Below are positions 16,347 through 25,302 of a stretch of DNA of 64,000 bases, one piece after another; the first letter of the stretch is position 1, and each line of letters starts with the position of its first letter. The notes beneath the pieces were generated by a model, which was not told where the DNA came from, ran no database searches, and was given only the letters and a program-made list of their open reading frames with translations. The position numbers and the translations under genes were made by a program. Origin of the DNA: Methanocella paludicola SANAE (GTDB taxonomy: Archaea; Halobacteriota; Methanocellia; Methanocellales; Methanocellaceae); contig NC_013665.1 in the NCBI RefSeq assembly GCF_000011005.1, positions 248,001 to 312,000 on the forward strand. The letters run 5' to 3'.

Positions 16347-17435
16347 ATGACACTCGAAGAAGAAATACGGGCCATCCAGGAAGAGATGGACAAGACCCAG
16401 AAAAATAAGGCCACCGAGCACCACATGGGCAGGCTTAAGGCTAAGATGGCCCGCCTCAAGGATGAGCTCATTAAAAAGGCCATCGCGTCCAGAGGTGGCG
16501 GCGCGGAAGGCTATAGCGTCAAGAAGAGTGGGGACGCTACCGTCACTTTAGTCGGATTCCCATCGGTGGGAAAGTCCACGCTCATTAACAAATTAACGGA
16601 TGCACACTCTGAAGTCGGATCATATGATTTTACAACGTTAGATGTCATCCCGGGTATCATGGAGTACAAGCAGGCCAGGATACAGGTGCTCGACCTGCCC
16701 GGCCTGGTCAAAGGCGCTTCATCCGGCCGCGGCAGAGGCCGGGAGGTCATCTCGGTCATCCGGGGCTGTGATCTGATCGTATTGATCATCGACGTGTTCA
16801 ATTACCAGCACATGAAAGTTCTGGAAGATGAGCTCTACGACGCCGGCATCCGCATCAACCAGCGGCCGCCTGATGTGACCATCACGAAGCTCGTAAAGGG
16901 CGGCATAACCATCACGTCCACCGTCGAGCTGAGCATCGACCATGAGACCATCAAGACAGTTCTGGGCGAGTACAGGATGCATAATGCGCTCGTGAACATC
17001 CGTGAGGACATCACCGCGGACCAGCTCATCGACGTCGTCCGGGGCAATCGAGTCTATATACCGTGCATCACCGTCGTCAACAAGATAGACCTCGTGGATA
17101 AAGAGCATATGAAATCGTTCCCGAAGGATGCCCTGAAAATCTCGGCCGACATGGAGTCCGGCCTGGACGCGCTGCGCGACGAGATCTACGACAGCCTCGG
17201 TTTCATCAATATATACCTGAAGCCGCAGGGCGAGCCCGCGGACATGGACGAGCCCCTCATCATGAGAGCGGGGTGCACAGTGGGCGACGTATGCGACCGG
17301 CTCCACAAGGACTTCCGGCGGAAGTTCCGGTACGCCCGGGTCTGGGGCGACTCGGCCAAGCACGCCGGGCAGCGCGTGGGGGTCGACCACGGTCTCGAGG
17401 ACGGGGACGTGCTGACGGTCATCATACAAAAATAG
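16347..17435 (+). CDS. DRG-type GTP-binding protein with TGS domain
   Basis: A 362-residue translation-associated GTPase of the DRG/Obg group. The G domain has G1 VGFPSVGKSTL (about residue 68), G2 near YDFTTLDVIPG, G3 VLDLPGLVKGA, and G4 TVVNKIDL. A helical region before G1 and an insert after G3 are as in DRG1/2. The last 75 residues are the TGS domain (VGDVCDRLHKDFRRKFRYARVWG). It binds ribosomes in relatives. It starts 44 bases after tRNA-His and ends before an AT-rich intergenic region. Confidence 0.93.
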   Translation: MTLEEEIRAIQEEMDKTQKNKATEHHMGRLKAKMARLKDELIKKAIASRGGGAEGYSVKKSGDATVTLVGFPSVGKSTLINKLTDAHSEVGSYDFTTLDVIPGIMEYKQARIQVLDLPGLVKGASSGRGRGREVISVIRGCDLIVLIIDVFNYQHMKVLEDELYDAGIRINQRPPDVTITKLVKGGITITSTVELSIDHETIKTVLGEYRMHNALVNIREDITADQLIDVVRGNRVYIPCITVVNKIDLVDKEHMKSFPKDALKISADMESGLDALRDEIYDSLGFINIYLKPQGEPADMDEPLIMRAGCTVGDVCDRLHKDFRRKFRYARVWGDSAKHAGQRVGVDHGLEDGDVLTVIIQK

Positions 17436-17610
17436 GCTAGGTTATACGCCGGAAGGCTGATAGCCGGGATTTTTCTTATAAATTCCGAAATCGACAAGAA
17501 ATACAAATTTAATACATTTTTGTGTAAATTTTTTCTTAAACGACAACTTATTATAGGGTAAAGGAGATTAATTATTAATTATTCATAGCTTGGTCGGCAA
17601 GGGTATAGGC

Positions 17611-18132
17611 ATGCGGTTTAATAAGGACAATTATGCACAAATGAGCATTGACTTTCTTATAGGGATCACTATATTCATATTAGCATTCTTGTTCGTGATG
17701 ATGTCCATACCACAAATGTTTACGCCGTTCCAGTCCAACTCAGATGAGCTAACCATGATTGCAGACAGGGTAGCTTCGACGCTAGTCGAGAACACGCTGG
17801 CTTATAGAGTAGTTGAGACTGATACAATATTAACAAGTATCATAGACATTGATAAATTCGATAATACTTATAAAACGGACCCTCCTACTTTACTTTATAG
17901 CGAAGTAGGGCTTGATAATCAAAAGTATTGTATAGAGATTGATATTGAGCAATTAAAAGTTGATAATACAATTCATGTTACTGATTCAATAATTGATACA
18001 ACACATCCTTTAGGTAATCAGAATGTTGGTCAAAGCCGTCGATTTGTTATAATTCGCAGCCCTGATGAAAATAATGGATGGACAGACACGAAGGCTGTAA
18101 TTGTGGTGAGAATATGGCAATGGGCGTACTAG
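17611..18132 (+). CDS. Type IV pilin-like protein 1 (DUF361-like N-terminus)
   Basis: First gene of a six-gene AT-rich operon. The 173-residue protein begins with a short charged leader and then YAQMSIDFLIGITIFILAF, resembling class III signal peptides of archaeal pilins (cleavage expected before Gln, with S at +3 and an acidic residue at +5). After the hydrophobic helix (about residues 12-34) comes a polar external domain without known motifs. ATG at 17611 is preferred; an in-frame TTG at 17590 is longer. An AT-rich leader (17520-17600) with TTATTATAGG is the likely promoter region. Function as a minor pilin or secreted subunit is inferred. Confidence 0.6.
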   Translation: MRFNKDNYAQMSIDFLIGITIFILAFLFVMMSIPQMFTPFQSNSDELTMIADRVASTLVENTLAYRVVETDTILTSIIDIDKFDNTYKTDPPTLLYSEVGLDNQKYCIEIDIEQLKVDNTIHVTDSIIDTTHPLGNQNVGQSRRFVIIRSPDENNGWTDTKAVIVVRIWQWAY

Positions 18133-18734
18133 GTGACAATGGTCAGATTTCTACAGTAGAAGCTATAACAGCAGCTATAATCATGATTTCTGTAATTGTT
18201 CTTGTAGTACAGGCAACTTCTGTAACTCCTCTCACGTCATCTTTCACTAACCAGCATATCAAGTTAGAATTACAAAATATAGGCATGGATGTACTTACTA
18301 CTCTTGATGAAACGCCTTCGGTGAACGATGGGAACCATGACACCCAGTCAATGTTGAAAAAAAGTGTAACGGATTGGATTAATAATTATTATTGTGATTG
18401 GTTTACATGGGCTAATAATGCTGATAAATATAAAAGTCAGACCAATCCATTGAATCCTAGTCTTAATATTCCACTAGGAGACCAATTAAGCTACCTGTTG
18501 GCATACTATGGTATAGCTTACAATGTTGAAATTCGATATTCTGATATTAATAACAATGTTAAGATTACAAAGATGATTTGGAATGGGAACCCATCTGATA
18601 ACTCAGTAACGGTTTCCCGTTTTGTGGTATTACACGATGAAGATATCTTGTATAGAGATCTGATACCAAATTTTGGCCTAACTACAGATTTTTACAATAT
18701 CGTCGAAGTGAAAGTCACATTATGGGTGATGTAA
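18114..18734 (+). CDS. Type IV pilin-like protein 2 (GQxS signal)
   Basis: A 206-residue protein starting at ATG 18114 after GGTGAG, overlapping the previous gene by 19 bases. The leader is followed by DNGQISTVEAITAAIIMISV, a clear G|QxSxxE class III signal for a prepilin peptidase and one transmembrane helix. The rest is a soluble domain rich in Asn, Asp and Thr, with no motif I recognise. Tight overlap with both neighbours means the proteins are made together, as for pilus or pseudopilus subunits. Confidence 0.62.
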   Translation: MAMGVLGDNGQISTVEAITAAIIMISVIVLVVQATSVTPLTSSFTNQHIKLELQNIGMDVLTTLDETPSVNDGNHDTQSMLKKSVTDWINNYYCDWFTWANNADKYKSQTNPLNPSLNIPLGDQLSYLLAYYGIAYNVEIRYSDINNNVKITKMIWNGNPSDNSVTVSRFVVLHDEDILYRDLIPNFGLTTDFYNIVEVKVTLWVM

Positions 18735-18735
18735 A

Positions 18736-19971
18736 ATGCGTGAGGACTCAGGACAGATGATGCTTATCAACGCTTTCATGCTAGTGATAGTAATAGTTAC
18801 GATCACTCTCATGTTGAATAATATCATTTATTCGAGTAACATGGCTTATGCAGGATTTATGGACCAATCACGCTATGACGATATTTCCCTCAAAGAGGCA
18901 ACAGCAAAAGAAGCATCTCATGCATATTCTATATACATTACTCATCCTTCTAACTATGATTATGATAAACATATTGATGATTATGAGAGAGCTCTCAATA
19001 ATTTGATGAGTTTAAAGGGGAGGTATGTTGAAATAACTTCGACAGAATACCCTACTCCGAGCCAAACTCTCGGCATTTCTGTTGAAACCATGACTACTAT
19101 GACTACTTATGGTAACGATGCAAAGCTCTCATACGTTCTCTATACAGGAGATGATGGTAAAACACCTCCAACTCCGACTCCTATTGCATATGGTGATGTC
19201 GCTAAAGTGGAACTATATCAATCTAAGGTAAGTATGGTAAGTAGCCCAGATGCAAACGTTCTCAAAGATTATGTCATATTACGTGCCGTAGTAAAAGATG
19301 CTAGTGGTAACTTAATTCCAAATAAAGCTGTACAATTCCAATTAGATGATAGGGAAGATGATAAAGGTCAGACGATACCGGCAGATTATGCATTTTTGAA
19401 TCTAGATCTTAGTACACCTCCGCCGCCACCTCCGACTGATTCGAGTGGCCAAGTTAGAATAGCATATGTTGATAAGAAAATAGATGCAGGAACTGCGTAT
19501 ATATCTGCGACCTGTGATGGAATAAAATCTTCCACTGTTCAGATAGCTGTATCACCCCCGCTCTGTGATAGCCATAATATCGATTTCTATGATCCAATCA
19601 TAATCCCGGTTGATAATAACCCAAATAAGAATAAAGGGAGATATTTTGTTATATTGCCTGTAAAGTTCGTCGGCTTCTTAAACGGCAAAGTAATGACAGA
19701 TATAGATGCTGGAGTCTCAGATAACATTATTATAAAGACATCGCCAGTGTTCTACACGAATTATAAATCGTCATATAACGATGTGATAGTAACCGAAATT
19801 CAATTGGATGATGAAAATGATCTTAGTACATATTGGCTGGAATTAACTTTTGAAGTCCAAGCAACTTGTACACAGTGCACTCCAAATCGGCCATACGATA
19901 AAATATGGACTGTGACTATAACCAGAGAGAAGCAATTGATGCCGCCACCAACACCTACCAATCCGCCATAA
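18736..19971 (+). CDS. Pilin-like protein 3 with Ig-like (Big_1) domain
   Basis: A 411-residue protein that begins one base after the preceding stop. The N-terminus DSGQMMLINAFMLVIVIVTI gives one helix and keeps G-Q, but has Asn where pilins have Glu. Residues about 150-275 form an invasin-like Ig fold (VILRAVVKDASGNLIPNKAVQF, then DSSGQVRIAYV), preceded by a Pro/Thr linker and containing a proline run after residue 220. The C-terminal part (about 280-400) has a CTQC pair. It is the largest external arm encoded by the first half of the operon and may be an adhesive or stalk component. Prepilin processing is uncertain here. Confidence 0.6.
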   Translation: MREDSGQMMLINAFMLVIVIVTITLMLNNIIYSSNMAYAGFMDQSRYDDISLKEATAKEASHAYSIYITHPSNYDYDKHIDDYERALNNLMSLKGRYVEITSTEYPTPSQTLGISVETMTTMTTYGNDAKLSYVLYTGDDGKTPPTPTPIAYGDVAKVELYQSKVSMVSSPDANVLKDYVILRAVVKDASGNLIPNKAVQFQLDDREDDKGQTIPADYAFLNLDLSTPPPPPPTDSSGQVRIAYVDKKIDAGTAYISATCDGIKSSTVQIAVSPPLCDSHNIDFYDPIIIPVDNNPNKNKGRYFVILPVKFVGFLNGKVMTDIDAGVSDNIIIKTSPVFYTNYKSSYNDVIVTEIQLDDENDLSTYWLELTFEVQATCTQCTPNRPYDKIWTVTITREKQLMPPPTPTNPP

Positions 19972-19985
19972 TATAGAGGTCCCAT

Positions 19986-20525
19986 ATGTCAAGAATCATT
20001 TCAAAGAATAATGAAGGAGTAAACATTATTCTAGAATATCTTTTGATGATGGTGATTACCATCATCATGTTCTCAACCATGGTCCTCTTGCTGAATGATA
20101 TCCAGAACCGTACAGATCGTATTGTCCTTAACGAAGAGTTCGAAATAATATCCAATGATATAGCTAATCGGCTCTCAACTTTCTCAAGCGAACTTTATCT
20201 CAATCAGCATATGGACGATGATGAGAAAGCCATCATAGACGATCAGAATGCCGGTCGTCCTGACCAAGAAATATATTTTGACTTACCGGAACTAGTAAAG
20301 GGCAAACAGTATAATGTAAAAATTGAACATATAAGCGGTAATATTTACACTGTCACAGTAGCTTCTACGTCAAACTCTGATATAGTATCTAAAACGACTT
20401 TTTCAAATAAGGCCCAAGATGACCTAATAAGCATAAATGAAATTGAATTCAATAGCCAACCTGGTAAATATATGATATCATACGATAAGGATAATAAACT
20501 CATCACTATGGTAGGGATTGGATGA
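19986..20525 (+). CDS. Pilin-like protein 4
   Basis: A 179-residue protein with GAGGT 5 bases before its ATG. The leader SRIISKNNEGVNIILEYLL has a Glu five residues into the hydrophobic helix (about 13-38), the position of the pilin E5 residue that aids helix packing. The external domain has no recognisable motif. Its stop overlaps the next ATG by four bases, so it is part of the operon. Confidence 0.58.
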   Translation: MSRIISKNNEGVNIILEYLLMMVITIIMFSTMVLLLNDIQNRTDRIVLNEEFEIISNDIANRLSTFSSELYLNQHMDDDEKAIIDDQNAGRPDQEIYFDLPELVKGKQYNVKIEHISGNIYTVTVASTSNSDIVSKTTFSNKAQDDLISINEIEFNSQPGKYMISYDKDNKLITMVGIG

Positions 20526-21316
20526 GAGAGATCATATACTCAGATGAGGCTGTATCCGAGTCTCTTGGATTTGTGTTGATTGCGTGCATAATTACGTTCG
20601 CAATATCACTCGTAATAATGCTAGGATACCCTGTATATGTGAATAGTATTAACGAAGCTCATATGCAAAATATGGAAGAGGGCTTCTACCTGTTATCGAC
20701 AAATGGTAATATGGTCGCTATGTACCAATCGCCTGCACAGTCGAGCGAGTTGAAGCTAGATAACGGTGCACTATACACGCGTATTGATGGTGAAATTAGC
20801 GTAATCTGCAAAGATTCTGCAAATAATGTTATCAACCCTTTTGACACCCCCTATCCATTGACATCGCTTGAATATCAACTGGGTAATATGAGAATAGCTT
20901 ATGATTTAGGTGGTGTATTTAAAAAGGATGGTAGCTCATCGATAGTATTGAAAGAGCCCCCAATATACTATAAAACAGCCTTAGTGGTGCCCGTAATTAC
21001 AATACAGAATTCTATAGGGTCAATTAGTGGTAAAGGCCTTACAAGGATCACTCTTAACTCGCCTTACAGCTCAAAAATATCTAGTACTGTTAGCTATCAA
21101 AATGCAAAAATATACACACATGTAAAATCAGTGCAAATTAATATTAAGTGCGATTACAACGATGCATTACAGCGTTATTTTAAGGATTCCCAAGGGTCGC
21201 TTCAGTTTGATAGCGCAATTATTGATTCGAATGGCGTACTTATAGCTACGAAAACATACCCTACAGATATAACCGTATATATAACACCCAGCTATGTCAA
21301 CGTTAAAGTGAATTGA
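20522..21316 (+). CDS. Type IV pilin-like protein 5 (AVSE signal)
   Basis: A 264-residue protein that begins MREIIYSDEAVSESLGFVLI. The DEAVSExxG segment followed by a 22-residue hydrophobic helix resembles the Pilin_N family, whose usual form is AVSPVIG. Residues after 40 form a beta-rich external domain that includes a run of basic and aromatic residues, YYKTALVVPVITIQNSIGS, also seen in form in protein 6. The ATGA overlap with protein 4 shows coupling. It and protein 6 look like paralogues that share the signal and the order of strands. Confidence 0.65.
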   Translation: MREIIYSDEAVSESLGFVLIACIITFAISLVIMLGYPVYVNSINEAHMQNMEEGFYLLSTNGNMVAMYQSPAQSSELKLDNGALYTRIDGEISVICKDSANNVINPFDTPYPLTSLEYQLGNMRIAYDLGGVFKKDGSSSIVLKEPPIYYKTALVVPVITIQNSIGSISGKGLTRITLNSPYSSKISSTVSYQNAKIYTHVKSVQINIKCDYNDALQRYFKDSQGSLQFDSAIIDSNGVLIATKTYPTDITVYITPSYVNVKVN

Positions 21317-21355
21317 AGATACTCTATGACGGATAATGTCATCGGAAGCGGTAAT

Positions 21356-22852
21356 ATGAGAATATTTGACAGTGAAGAAGCAGTATCGGAAGTATTCGGG
21401 TACATCATAATCCTCGGAATATTAATAGCAGCGCTAGGCGTAATATTAATTTATGAATCGCCTTCGATACAGGACACAAAGGACAGTGGCCAGATGAGCC
21501 AGAATGAGCAGGCATTTACCGTACTTGATTCTCGGCTGAGTAAGGCCCGGTTTAGCACGTCGATATTCCAGGAAGTCCCGTTCAAGGTGACAGATGGCAC
21601 AGTAAAAGTGGATGACACTAGTAGCAAGATTACCGTGACTGATATTGAAGAAGATTTATCAGGTAATATTATCTCTACAACTCAACTCTACAGCGAGAAC
21701 CTAGGCACATTGAAATCCATAGGTAAAGATGTCGAGATTGGCTACGAGGATGGTGGTGTATGGGAGCTATATCCAAATGGAGGTGGCTCTATCATGATAT
21801 CCCCCCCAGATTTTAATTATAATGGTATTACGCTTACGCTTCCAGTTACTCTCATAAGATCTGATAACACTCTGAATGGTTATAGCAGTGCAGGGTATAG
21901 TAATAGCATTGCTGTGATTGATGCAGAATCCACCGGCATATCGACGATTAAATACCCTAATGCTGACAAAGGCTGGGCAAATCCTATAGCGACAGGCCAT
22001 TATATAGAGGTCAAGATTACTTCTGATTATGCTAACGCATGGAAATCTTATTTTAACGAACGTGTAGAGGGTGCTGAAGCTACTATAGATCCTGGTAATC
22101 CGAGGACTGTGATAATTAGGCTTTCTAGTGGATGGCCTCTGCAAACCGGTTTGTATAGCGATGGGTTTACTACGTCATATATGGAGACGACAGATACAAA
22201 TATACCACTAGATGAGTTCATGTTCGATTTATTTACTGTCAATCCAGGTAACGACTTCTGGCTTACCTATGGCGTAAAACCGCAGGGCGTTACGACACCT
22301 GATCCACAGCTATTAATTTATATGTGTCGACATCTTGGAAACCAAAACAAGGATTTAGCTGATATCCGAATACAATACCAAAAGGGTTCCCAGATTGAAA
22401 TATTCGAGGGTACAGTACCATTTCATAGGAAAGTCGATAATGAAATTTATATCGATATGTTAAGTCATGATGAAACATTGACATATCGGGCTGATTCTTC
22501 CCCGAAAGCTATTACTTGGGGCTCGGACCCGAGTAATCCTGACCCAGGTATAGCAGCTGGTCTTGATAATGGTGCGGAAGTATCTATAGGAGACACGAGG
22601 ACTTTATATGATGTATCACAGCATTATATGTGGCTTATGGCATATGAAGATCAGAACAACGGCAATTTGTATAATGGCCCACAATATGTCGTATATAGTA
22701 CTCACGACTATTCCCCTGGTAACCCGCACCCAAATAAGAAGGATTTAGAGGATTCTAAATTTACACTGAAATATAAGTCAAAGCAAGATATAAAATATCT
22801 TTATATTACTGAAGGTACGCTAAAAATATCGTTAGGTGGAAAATCAGCATAA
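21356..22852 (+). CDS. Type IV pilin-like protein 6, large (AVSE signal)
   Basis: A 498-residue protein whose start DSEEAVSEVFGYIIILGILI matches protein 5. The start at 21356 (MRIFDSEEAVS) mirrors protein 5; an ATG ten codons upstream (21326) is an alternative. A long external region follows, with a segment ITLTLPVTLIRSDNTLNGYSS that corresponds to the YYKTALVVPVITI region of protein 5, and a further 200 residues rich in Tyr, Asp and Asn. It is the last gene of the operon and is followed by a stem-loop with a T-run. It may be the tip or a modular adhesin; this is inference. Confidence 0.62.
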   Translation: MRIFDSEEAVSEVFGYIIILGILIAALGVILIYESPSIQDTKDSGQMSQNEQAFTVLDSRLSKARFSTSIFQEVPFKVTDGTVKVDDTSSKITVTDIEEDLSGNIISTTQLYSENLGTLKSIGKDVEIGYEDGGVWELYPNGGGSIMISPPDFNYNGITLTLPVTLIRSDNTLNGYSSAGYSNSIAVIDAESTGISTIKYPNADKGWANPIATGHYIEVKITSDYANAWKSYFNERVEGAEATIDPGNPRTVIIRLSSGWPLQTGLYSDGFTTSYMETTDTNIPLDEFMFDLFTVNPGNDFWLTYGVKPQGVTTPDPQLLIYMCRHLGNQNKDLADIRIQYQKGSQIEIFEGTVPFHRKVDNEIYIDMLSHDETLTYRADSSPKAITWGSDPSNPDPGIAAGLDNGAEVSIGDTRTLYDVSQHYMWLMAYEDQNNGNLYNGPQYVVYSTHDYSPGNPHPNKKDLEDSKFTLKYKSKQDIKYLYITEGTLKISLGGKSA

Positions 22853-22862
22853 AATCCTCTAA

Positions 22863-22895
22863 TGGCCCCTTGTCGTATGGGGCCTTATCTTTTTT
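22863..22895 (+). terminator. Terminator of the pilin-like operon
   Basis: A stem GGCCCC / GGGGCC (22863-22868 with 22878-22883) is followed by TTATCTTTTTT. It lies 11 bases after the stop of the sixth pilin-like gene and ends the AT-rich operon. Confidence 0.65.
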
Positions 22896-22989
22896 AACAT
22901 TACTTAAAATAGCGATTAGTCTTTCAAAACTAATTTATACCAATCGCTCCTACATTACTTACCGAAAATTCCGTCAACAAGTGATCATC

Positions 22990-23970
22990 ATGAAGCTCAA
23001 CCCAACGCAGGTGAAAGAAAAGTACGGCCCGATGTTCTCGCAGCGCTTCCTGACCATGGTGGACAGCTCGAGGAACGTCGCCGAGATCATCGAGACGTGC
23101 GCCGTGAAGGGCACCATCGAGTGGGACGCCGTGAACCGTTGCAGGGCCGGCGGTGCCATCCAGTGGTGTGAGGTCGAGGGCACGACCATGGTCATGAGGG
23201 CCCGGCTGGGCGAAAGCCCGATCAAGTTCGGCCCCACGGATGTAGAGTACGGCGGCCAGGGCCTCGAAGCCGTCCTAGTGGATGGCGATAAAGTTATCAC
23301 CAAATGGGCCGGCTGCGGCGGTGCCGGGCTGGGCGTTGCCGCGTGCCTCACGCAGGCGCCTGGTGTGCTTCACGCCATCTATCCTACAGAGGAGGACATG
23401 AAGGTCGGCGGCGCCAGGGCGAACCGCGTGGAGCTCGTCACTCCGCTCTACGAGAAGGTCACCATCGGCATCGACGATACGGATAACAAGGAGGGCGGCG
23501 CCACCTGGGTGCTGGCGCTCAAGGCCAGCAAGATGGCCGCGGCCATCGATGGCGTGCAGTCCCTGAACTTACGCCTCATACAGCTTTTCCCTAAGTCCCC
23601 CCACAAGACCACCAACTGCGTCTCTTCGGCCATCACATTCGCCGCGAGGCCGGACGCCGTCGACAGTCTCATCAAGAGCGTGGTCGCCACCGTGAAGAGG
23701 GAGACCCGCTCGAGTAAGACGGGCATCGCCGTGTACCGCGGCATCGGCATTTCCCCGGCGCTCAACGCCTTCGGCTGGGAGGTCAAGAAGCACCTCGTCA
23801 CCGTTGAGACGGTCGAGGAGAACGCGAAGGGCACGGGCATCGAGTTCATCGACCTCTTCCCGAATCGCGAGGGCCGCATCGGCGCTCTCGCCGCCGTGGC
23901 GCTGTCCGAGGAGAGGACGGACGCTGCCGCGCTGTATAACGACTGCGCTTTGCCCCTCATCCGGAGATGA
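22990..23970 (+). CDS. Methanogenesis marker protein 11
   Basis: A 326-residue protein found in methanogens. The start MKLNPTQVKEKYGPMFSQRF and the segments EWDAVNRCRAGGAIQWCEVE, AGCGGAGLGVAACLTQAPGV and VTIGIDDTDNKEGGATWVLA match the family as I know it. The IDDTDN motif is shared with TiaS-like nucleotide-using enzymes, which suggests an ATP-dependent reaction, but the reaction is not known. A TATA-like AATTTATACC lies about 50 bases before ATG 22990. The next gene, mtxX, overlaps or touches its end, so both are expressed together. Confidence 0.88.
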   Translation: MKLNPTQVKEKYGPMFSQRFLTMVDSSRNVAEIIETCAVKGTIEWDAVNRCRAGGAIQWCEVEGTTMVMRARLGESPIKFGPTDVEYGGQGLEAVLVDGDKVITKWAGCGGAGLGVAACLTQAPGVLHAIYPTEEDMKVGGARANRVELVTPLYEKVTIGIDDTDNKEGGATWVLALKASKMAAAIDGVQSLNLRLIQLFPKSPHKTTNCVSSAITFAARPDAVDSLIKSVVATVKRETRSSKTGIAVYRGIGISPALNAFGWEVKKHLVTVETVEENAKGTGIEFIDLFPNREGRIGALAAVALSEERTDAAALYNDCALPLIRR

Positions 23971-24797
23971 GGCCTCATCAAGAAGTGAGCGCGATGCTCT
24001 GGGAGACCATCACGGCCCGGGCCGTGGTCAACTACGCGAACATCGCCGTTGGCGTCGGCCCTCAATATGCGGATAAGACCGTCGATGCTGCCGAGAAGGC
24101 GGCTGAAAGAGGGTTCGCTAAAGTCACGCTCGTAAGCTCACGACCATTAAAAACGGCGCTGGACGTAGTGGTCTCTGATAAGCCCGATGAGGCGCTCATA
24201 CAACTTTTAAAGGACGGCAAAGTGGATGGCCTTGTCCGTGGCTCTCTGGGCGCAAACTCCACGCTGCGGTCGCTCAGGCGCATCATGGGCCTGCAGAAGA
24301 TCCTTCGTGTCTCACTGCTCAAGGCTCCCTCCGGGCGATTCTTCTTTTTCGCTCCCGTCGGCGTGGACGAGGGCTGGACCGTCGCCGATAAGGCGGAGCT
24401 CGGGGAGGCCGGTGCCACTCTAATAAAGAAGTTCGGCATCGAGCCCCGCGTGGGCGTGCTGTCTGGCGGCAGGATGGAGGACCGGGGCCGCTCTCCCCTC
24501 GTGGATAAGACCATGGACGACGCCGAGGCTGTGGCCGCGGCCCTGAGGGCGAAGGGCATCGACGCTAAGCATGCCTCCATACTCTTCGAGGATGCCATCA
24601 ATGAGTACGAGTACATCCTGGCGCCTGACGGCGTCTGCGGCAACCTCATGTTCCGCGCGCTATGCCTGGTCGGCTGCGGCGAGGGCTATGGGGCCCCCCT
24701 GGTGGGCACAGACATCGTTTACGTGGACACTTCCAGGGCCGGGAGCGGCTACGAGCACGCTATTTGCCTGGCGGGCGCCATGGCATCGAAAAAGTAA
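23967..24797 (+). CDS. mtxX: Methanogenesis marker protein MtxX (marker 4)
   Basis: A 276-residue (or shorter) protein related to phosphotransacetylase-like folds, annotated in methanogens as a possible methyltransferase subunit. The body has VNYANIAVGVGPQYADKTVD, KVDGLVRGSLGANSTLRSL and a C-terminal GAPLVGTDIVYVDTSRAGSG. The first ATG overlaps the marker 11 stop by four bases (ATGA). ATG at 23994 (MLWETITARA) is an equally possible start. Real activity is unproven; its steady presence in methanogens and pairing with marker 11 point to methyl-coenzyme M reductase or methyl-transfer chemistry. Confidence 0.85.
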   Translation: MRPHQEVSAMLWETITARAVVNYANIAVGVGPQYADKTVDAAEKAAERGFAKVTLVSSRPLKTALDVVVSDKPDEALIQLLKDGKVDGLVRGSLGANSTLRSLRRIMGLQKILRVSLLKAPSGRFFFFAPVGVDEGWTVADKAELGEAGATLIKKFGIEPRVGVLSGGRMEDRGRSPLVDKTMDDAEAVAAALRAKGIDAKHASILFEDAINEYEYILAPDGVCGNLMFRALCLVGCGEGYGAPLVGTDIVYVDTSRAGSGYEHAICLAGAMASKK

Positions 24798-24876
24798 TCC
24801 GCATTTATATCAATTTTTATATTAGTTGACACTATCCGTTCGCTCAATATGTTCTTTTACTTATGCCGTATTGCCT

Positions 24877-25212
24877 GTGGAGCTGGATCCCTTCGGTTGG
24901 TATCACGAAACCACGAAAGACTTTTTATATCCCACGTAAAGCCCGAAATCACCAAGTTCATGCCGGGCGTTTAAAACACGAAACAACCTCCCTAAGGGCT
25001 CCAAAACACTAAAGGATAGAAACACAAGAATGGCATGAACTCCAATGGTTATGCTTTTTCTCGTGTTTCAATCCTTTCGAGAGGTTCGTATTTTAGAGAG
25101 GTTGTTTCGTGTTTTAAACCCCAAAGCATCTACCTTTGTGCATTTCGAGCCTTACGTGGGATATAAAATAAATTCGTGTTTTCGTGATACCGACCGGAGG
25201 CGCCCGCTCCAC
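24877..25212. repeat. Long imperfect palindrome, family A, copy 1
   Basis: A 336-base intergenic inverted repeat. It starts with GTGGAG and ends with CTCCAC. Inside are paired blocks GGTATCACGAAA (about 24899) with TTTCGTGATACC (about 25180), ATATCCCACGTAA with TTACGTGGGATAT, and a perfect 22-base pair at 24969-24990 and 25098-25119. The single strand would fold into a long hairpin. Its outer motif (CGGTYGGTATCACGAA) recurs in the palindrome at 26784-27329. No coding signal: the short reading frame inside is not conserved in the second copy. Confidence 0.85.
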
Positions 25213-25302
25213 AAGAACACTGGTATAACTAAAAGAGCACTACACCTGTTAGGAGGCAGTACTTGAGTCGTATTAAATAGAAGCGGTAAAAGAGTAAGAC
25301 TA

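Noticed and set aside
24877-25212. Insertion sequence at the palindromes
   Set aside because: No transposase frame and no clear target-site duplication could be seen; kept as non-coding palindromes.
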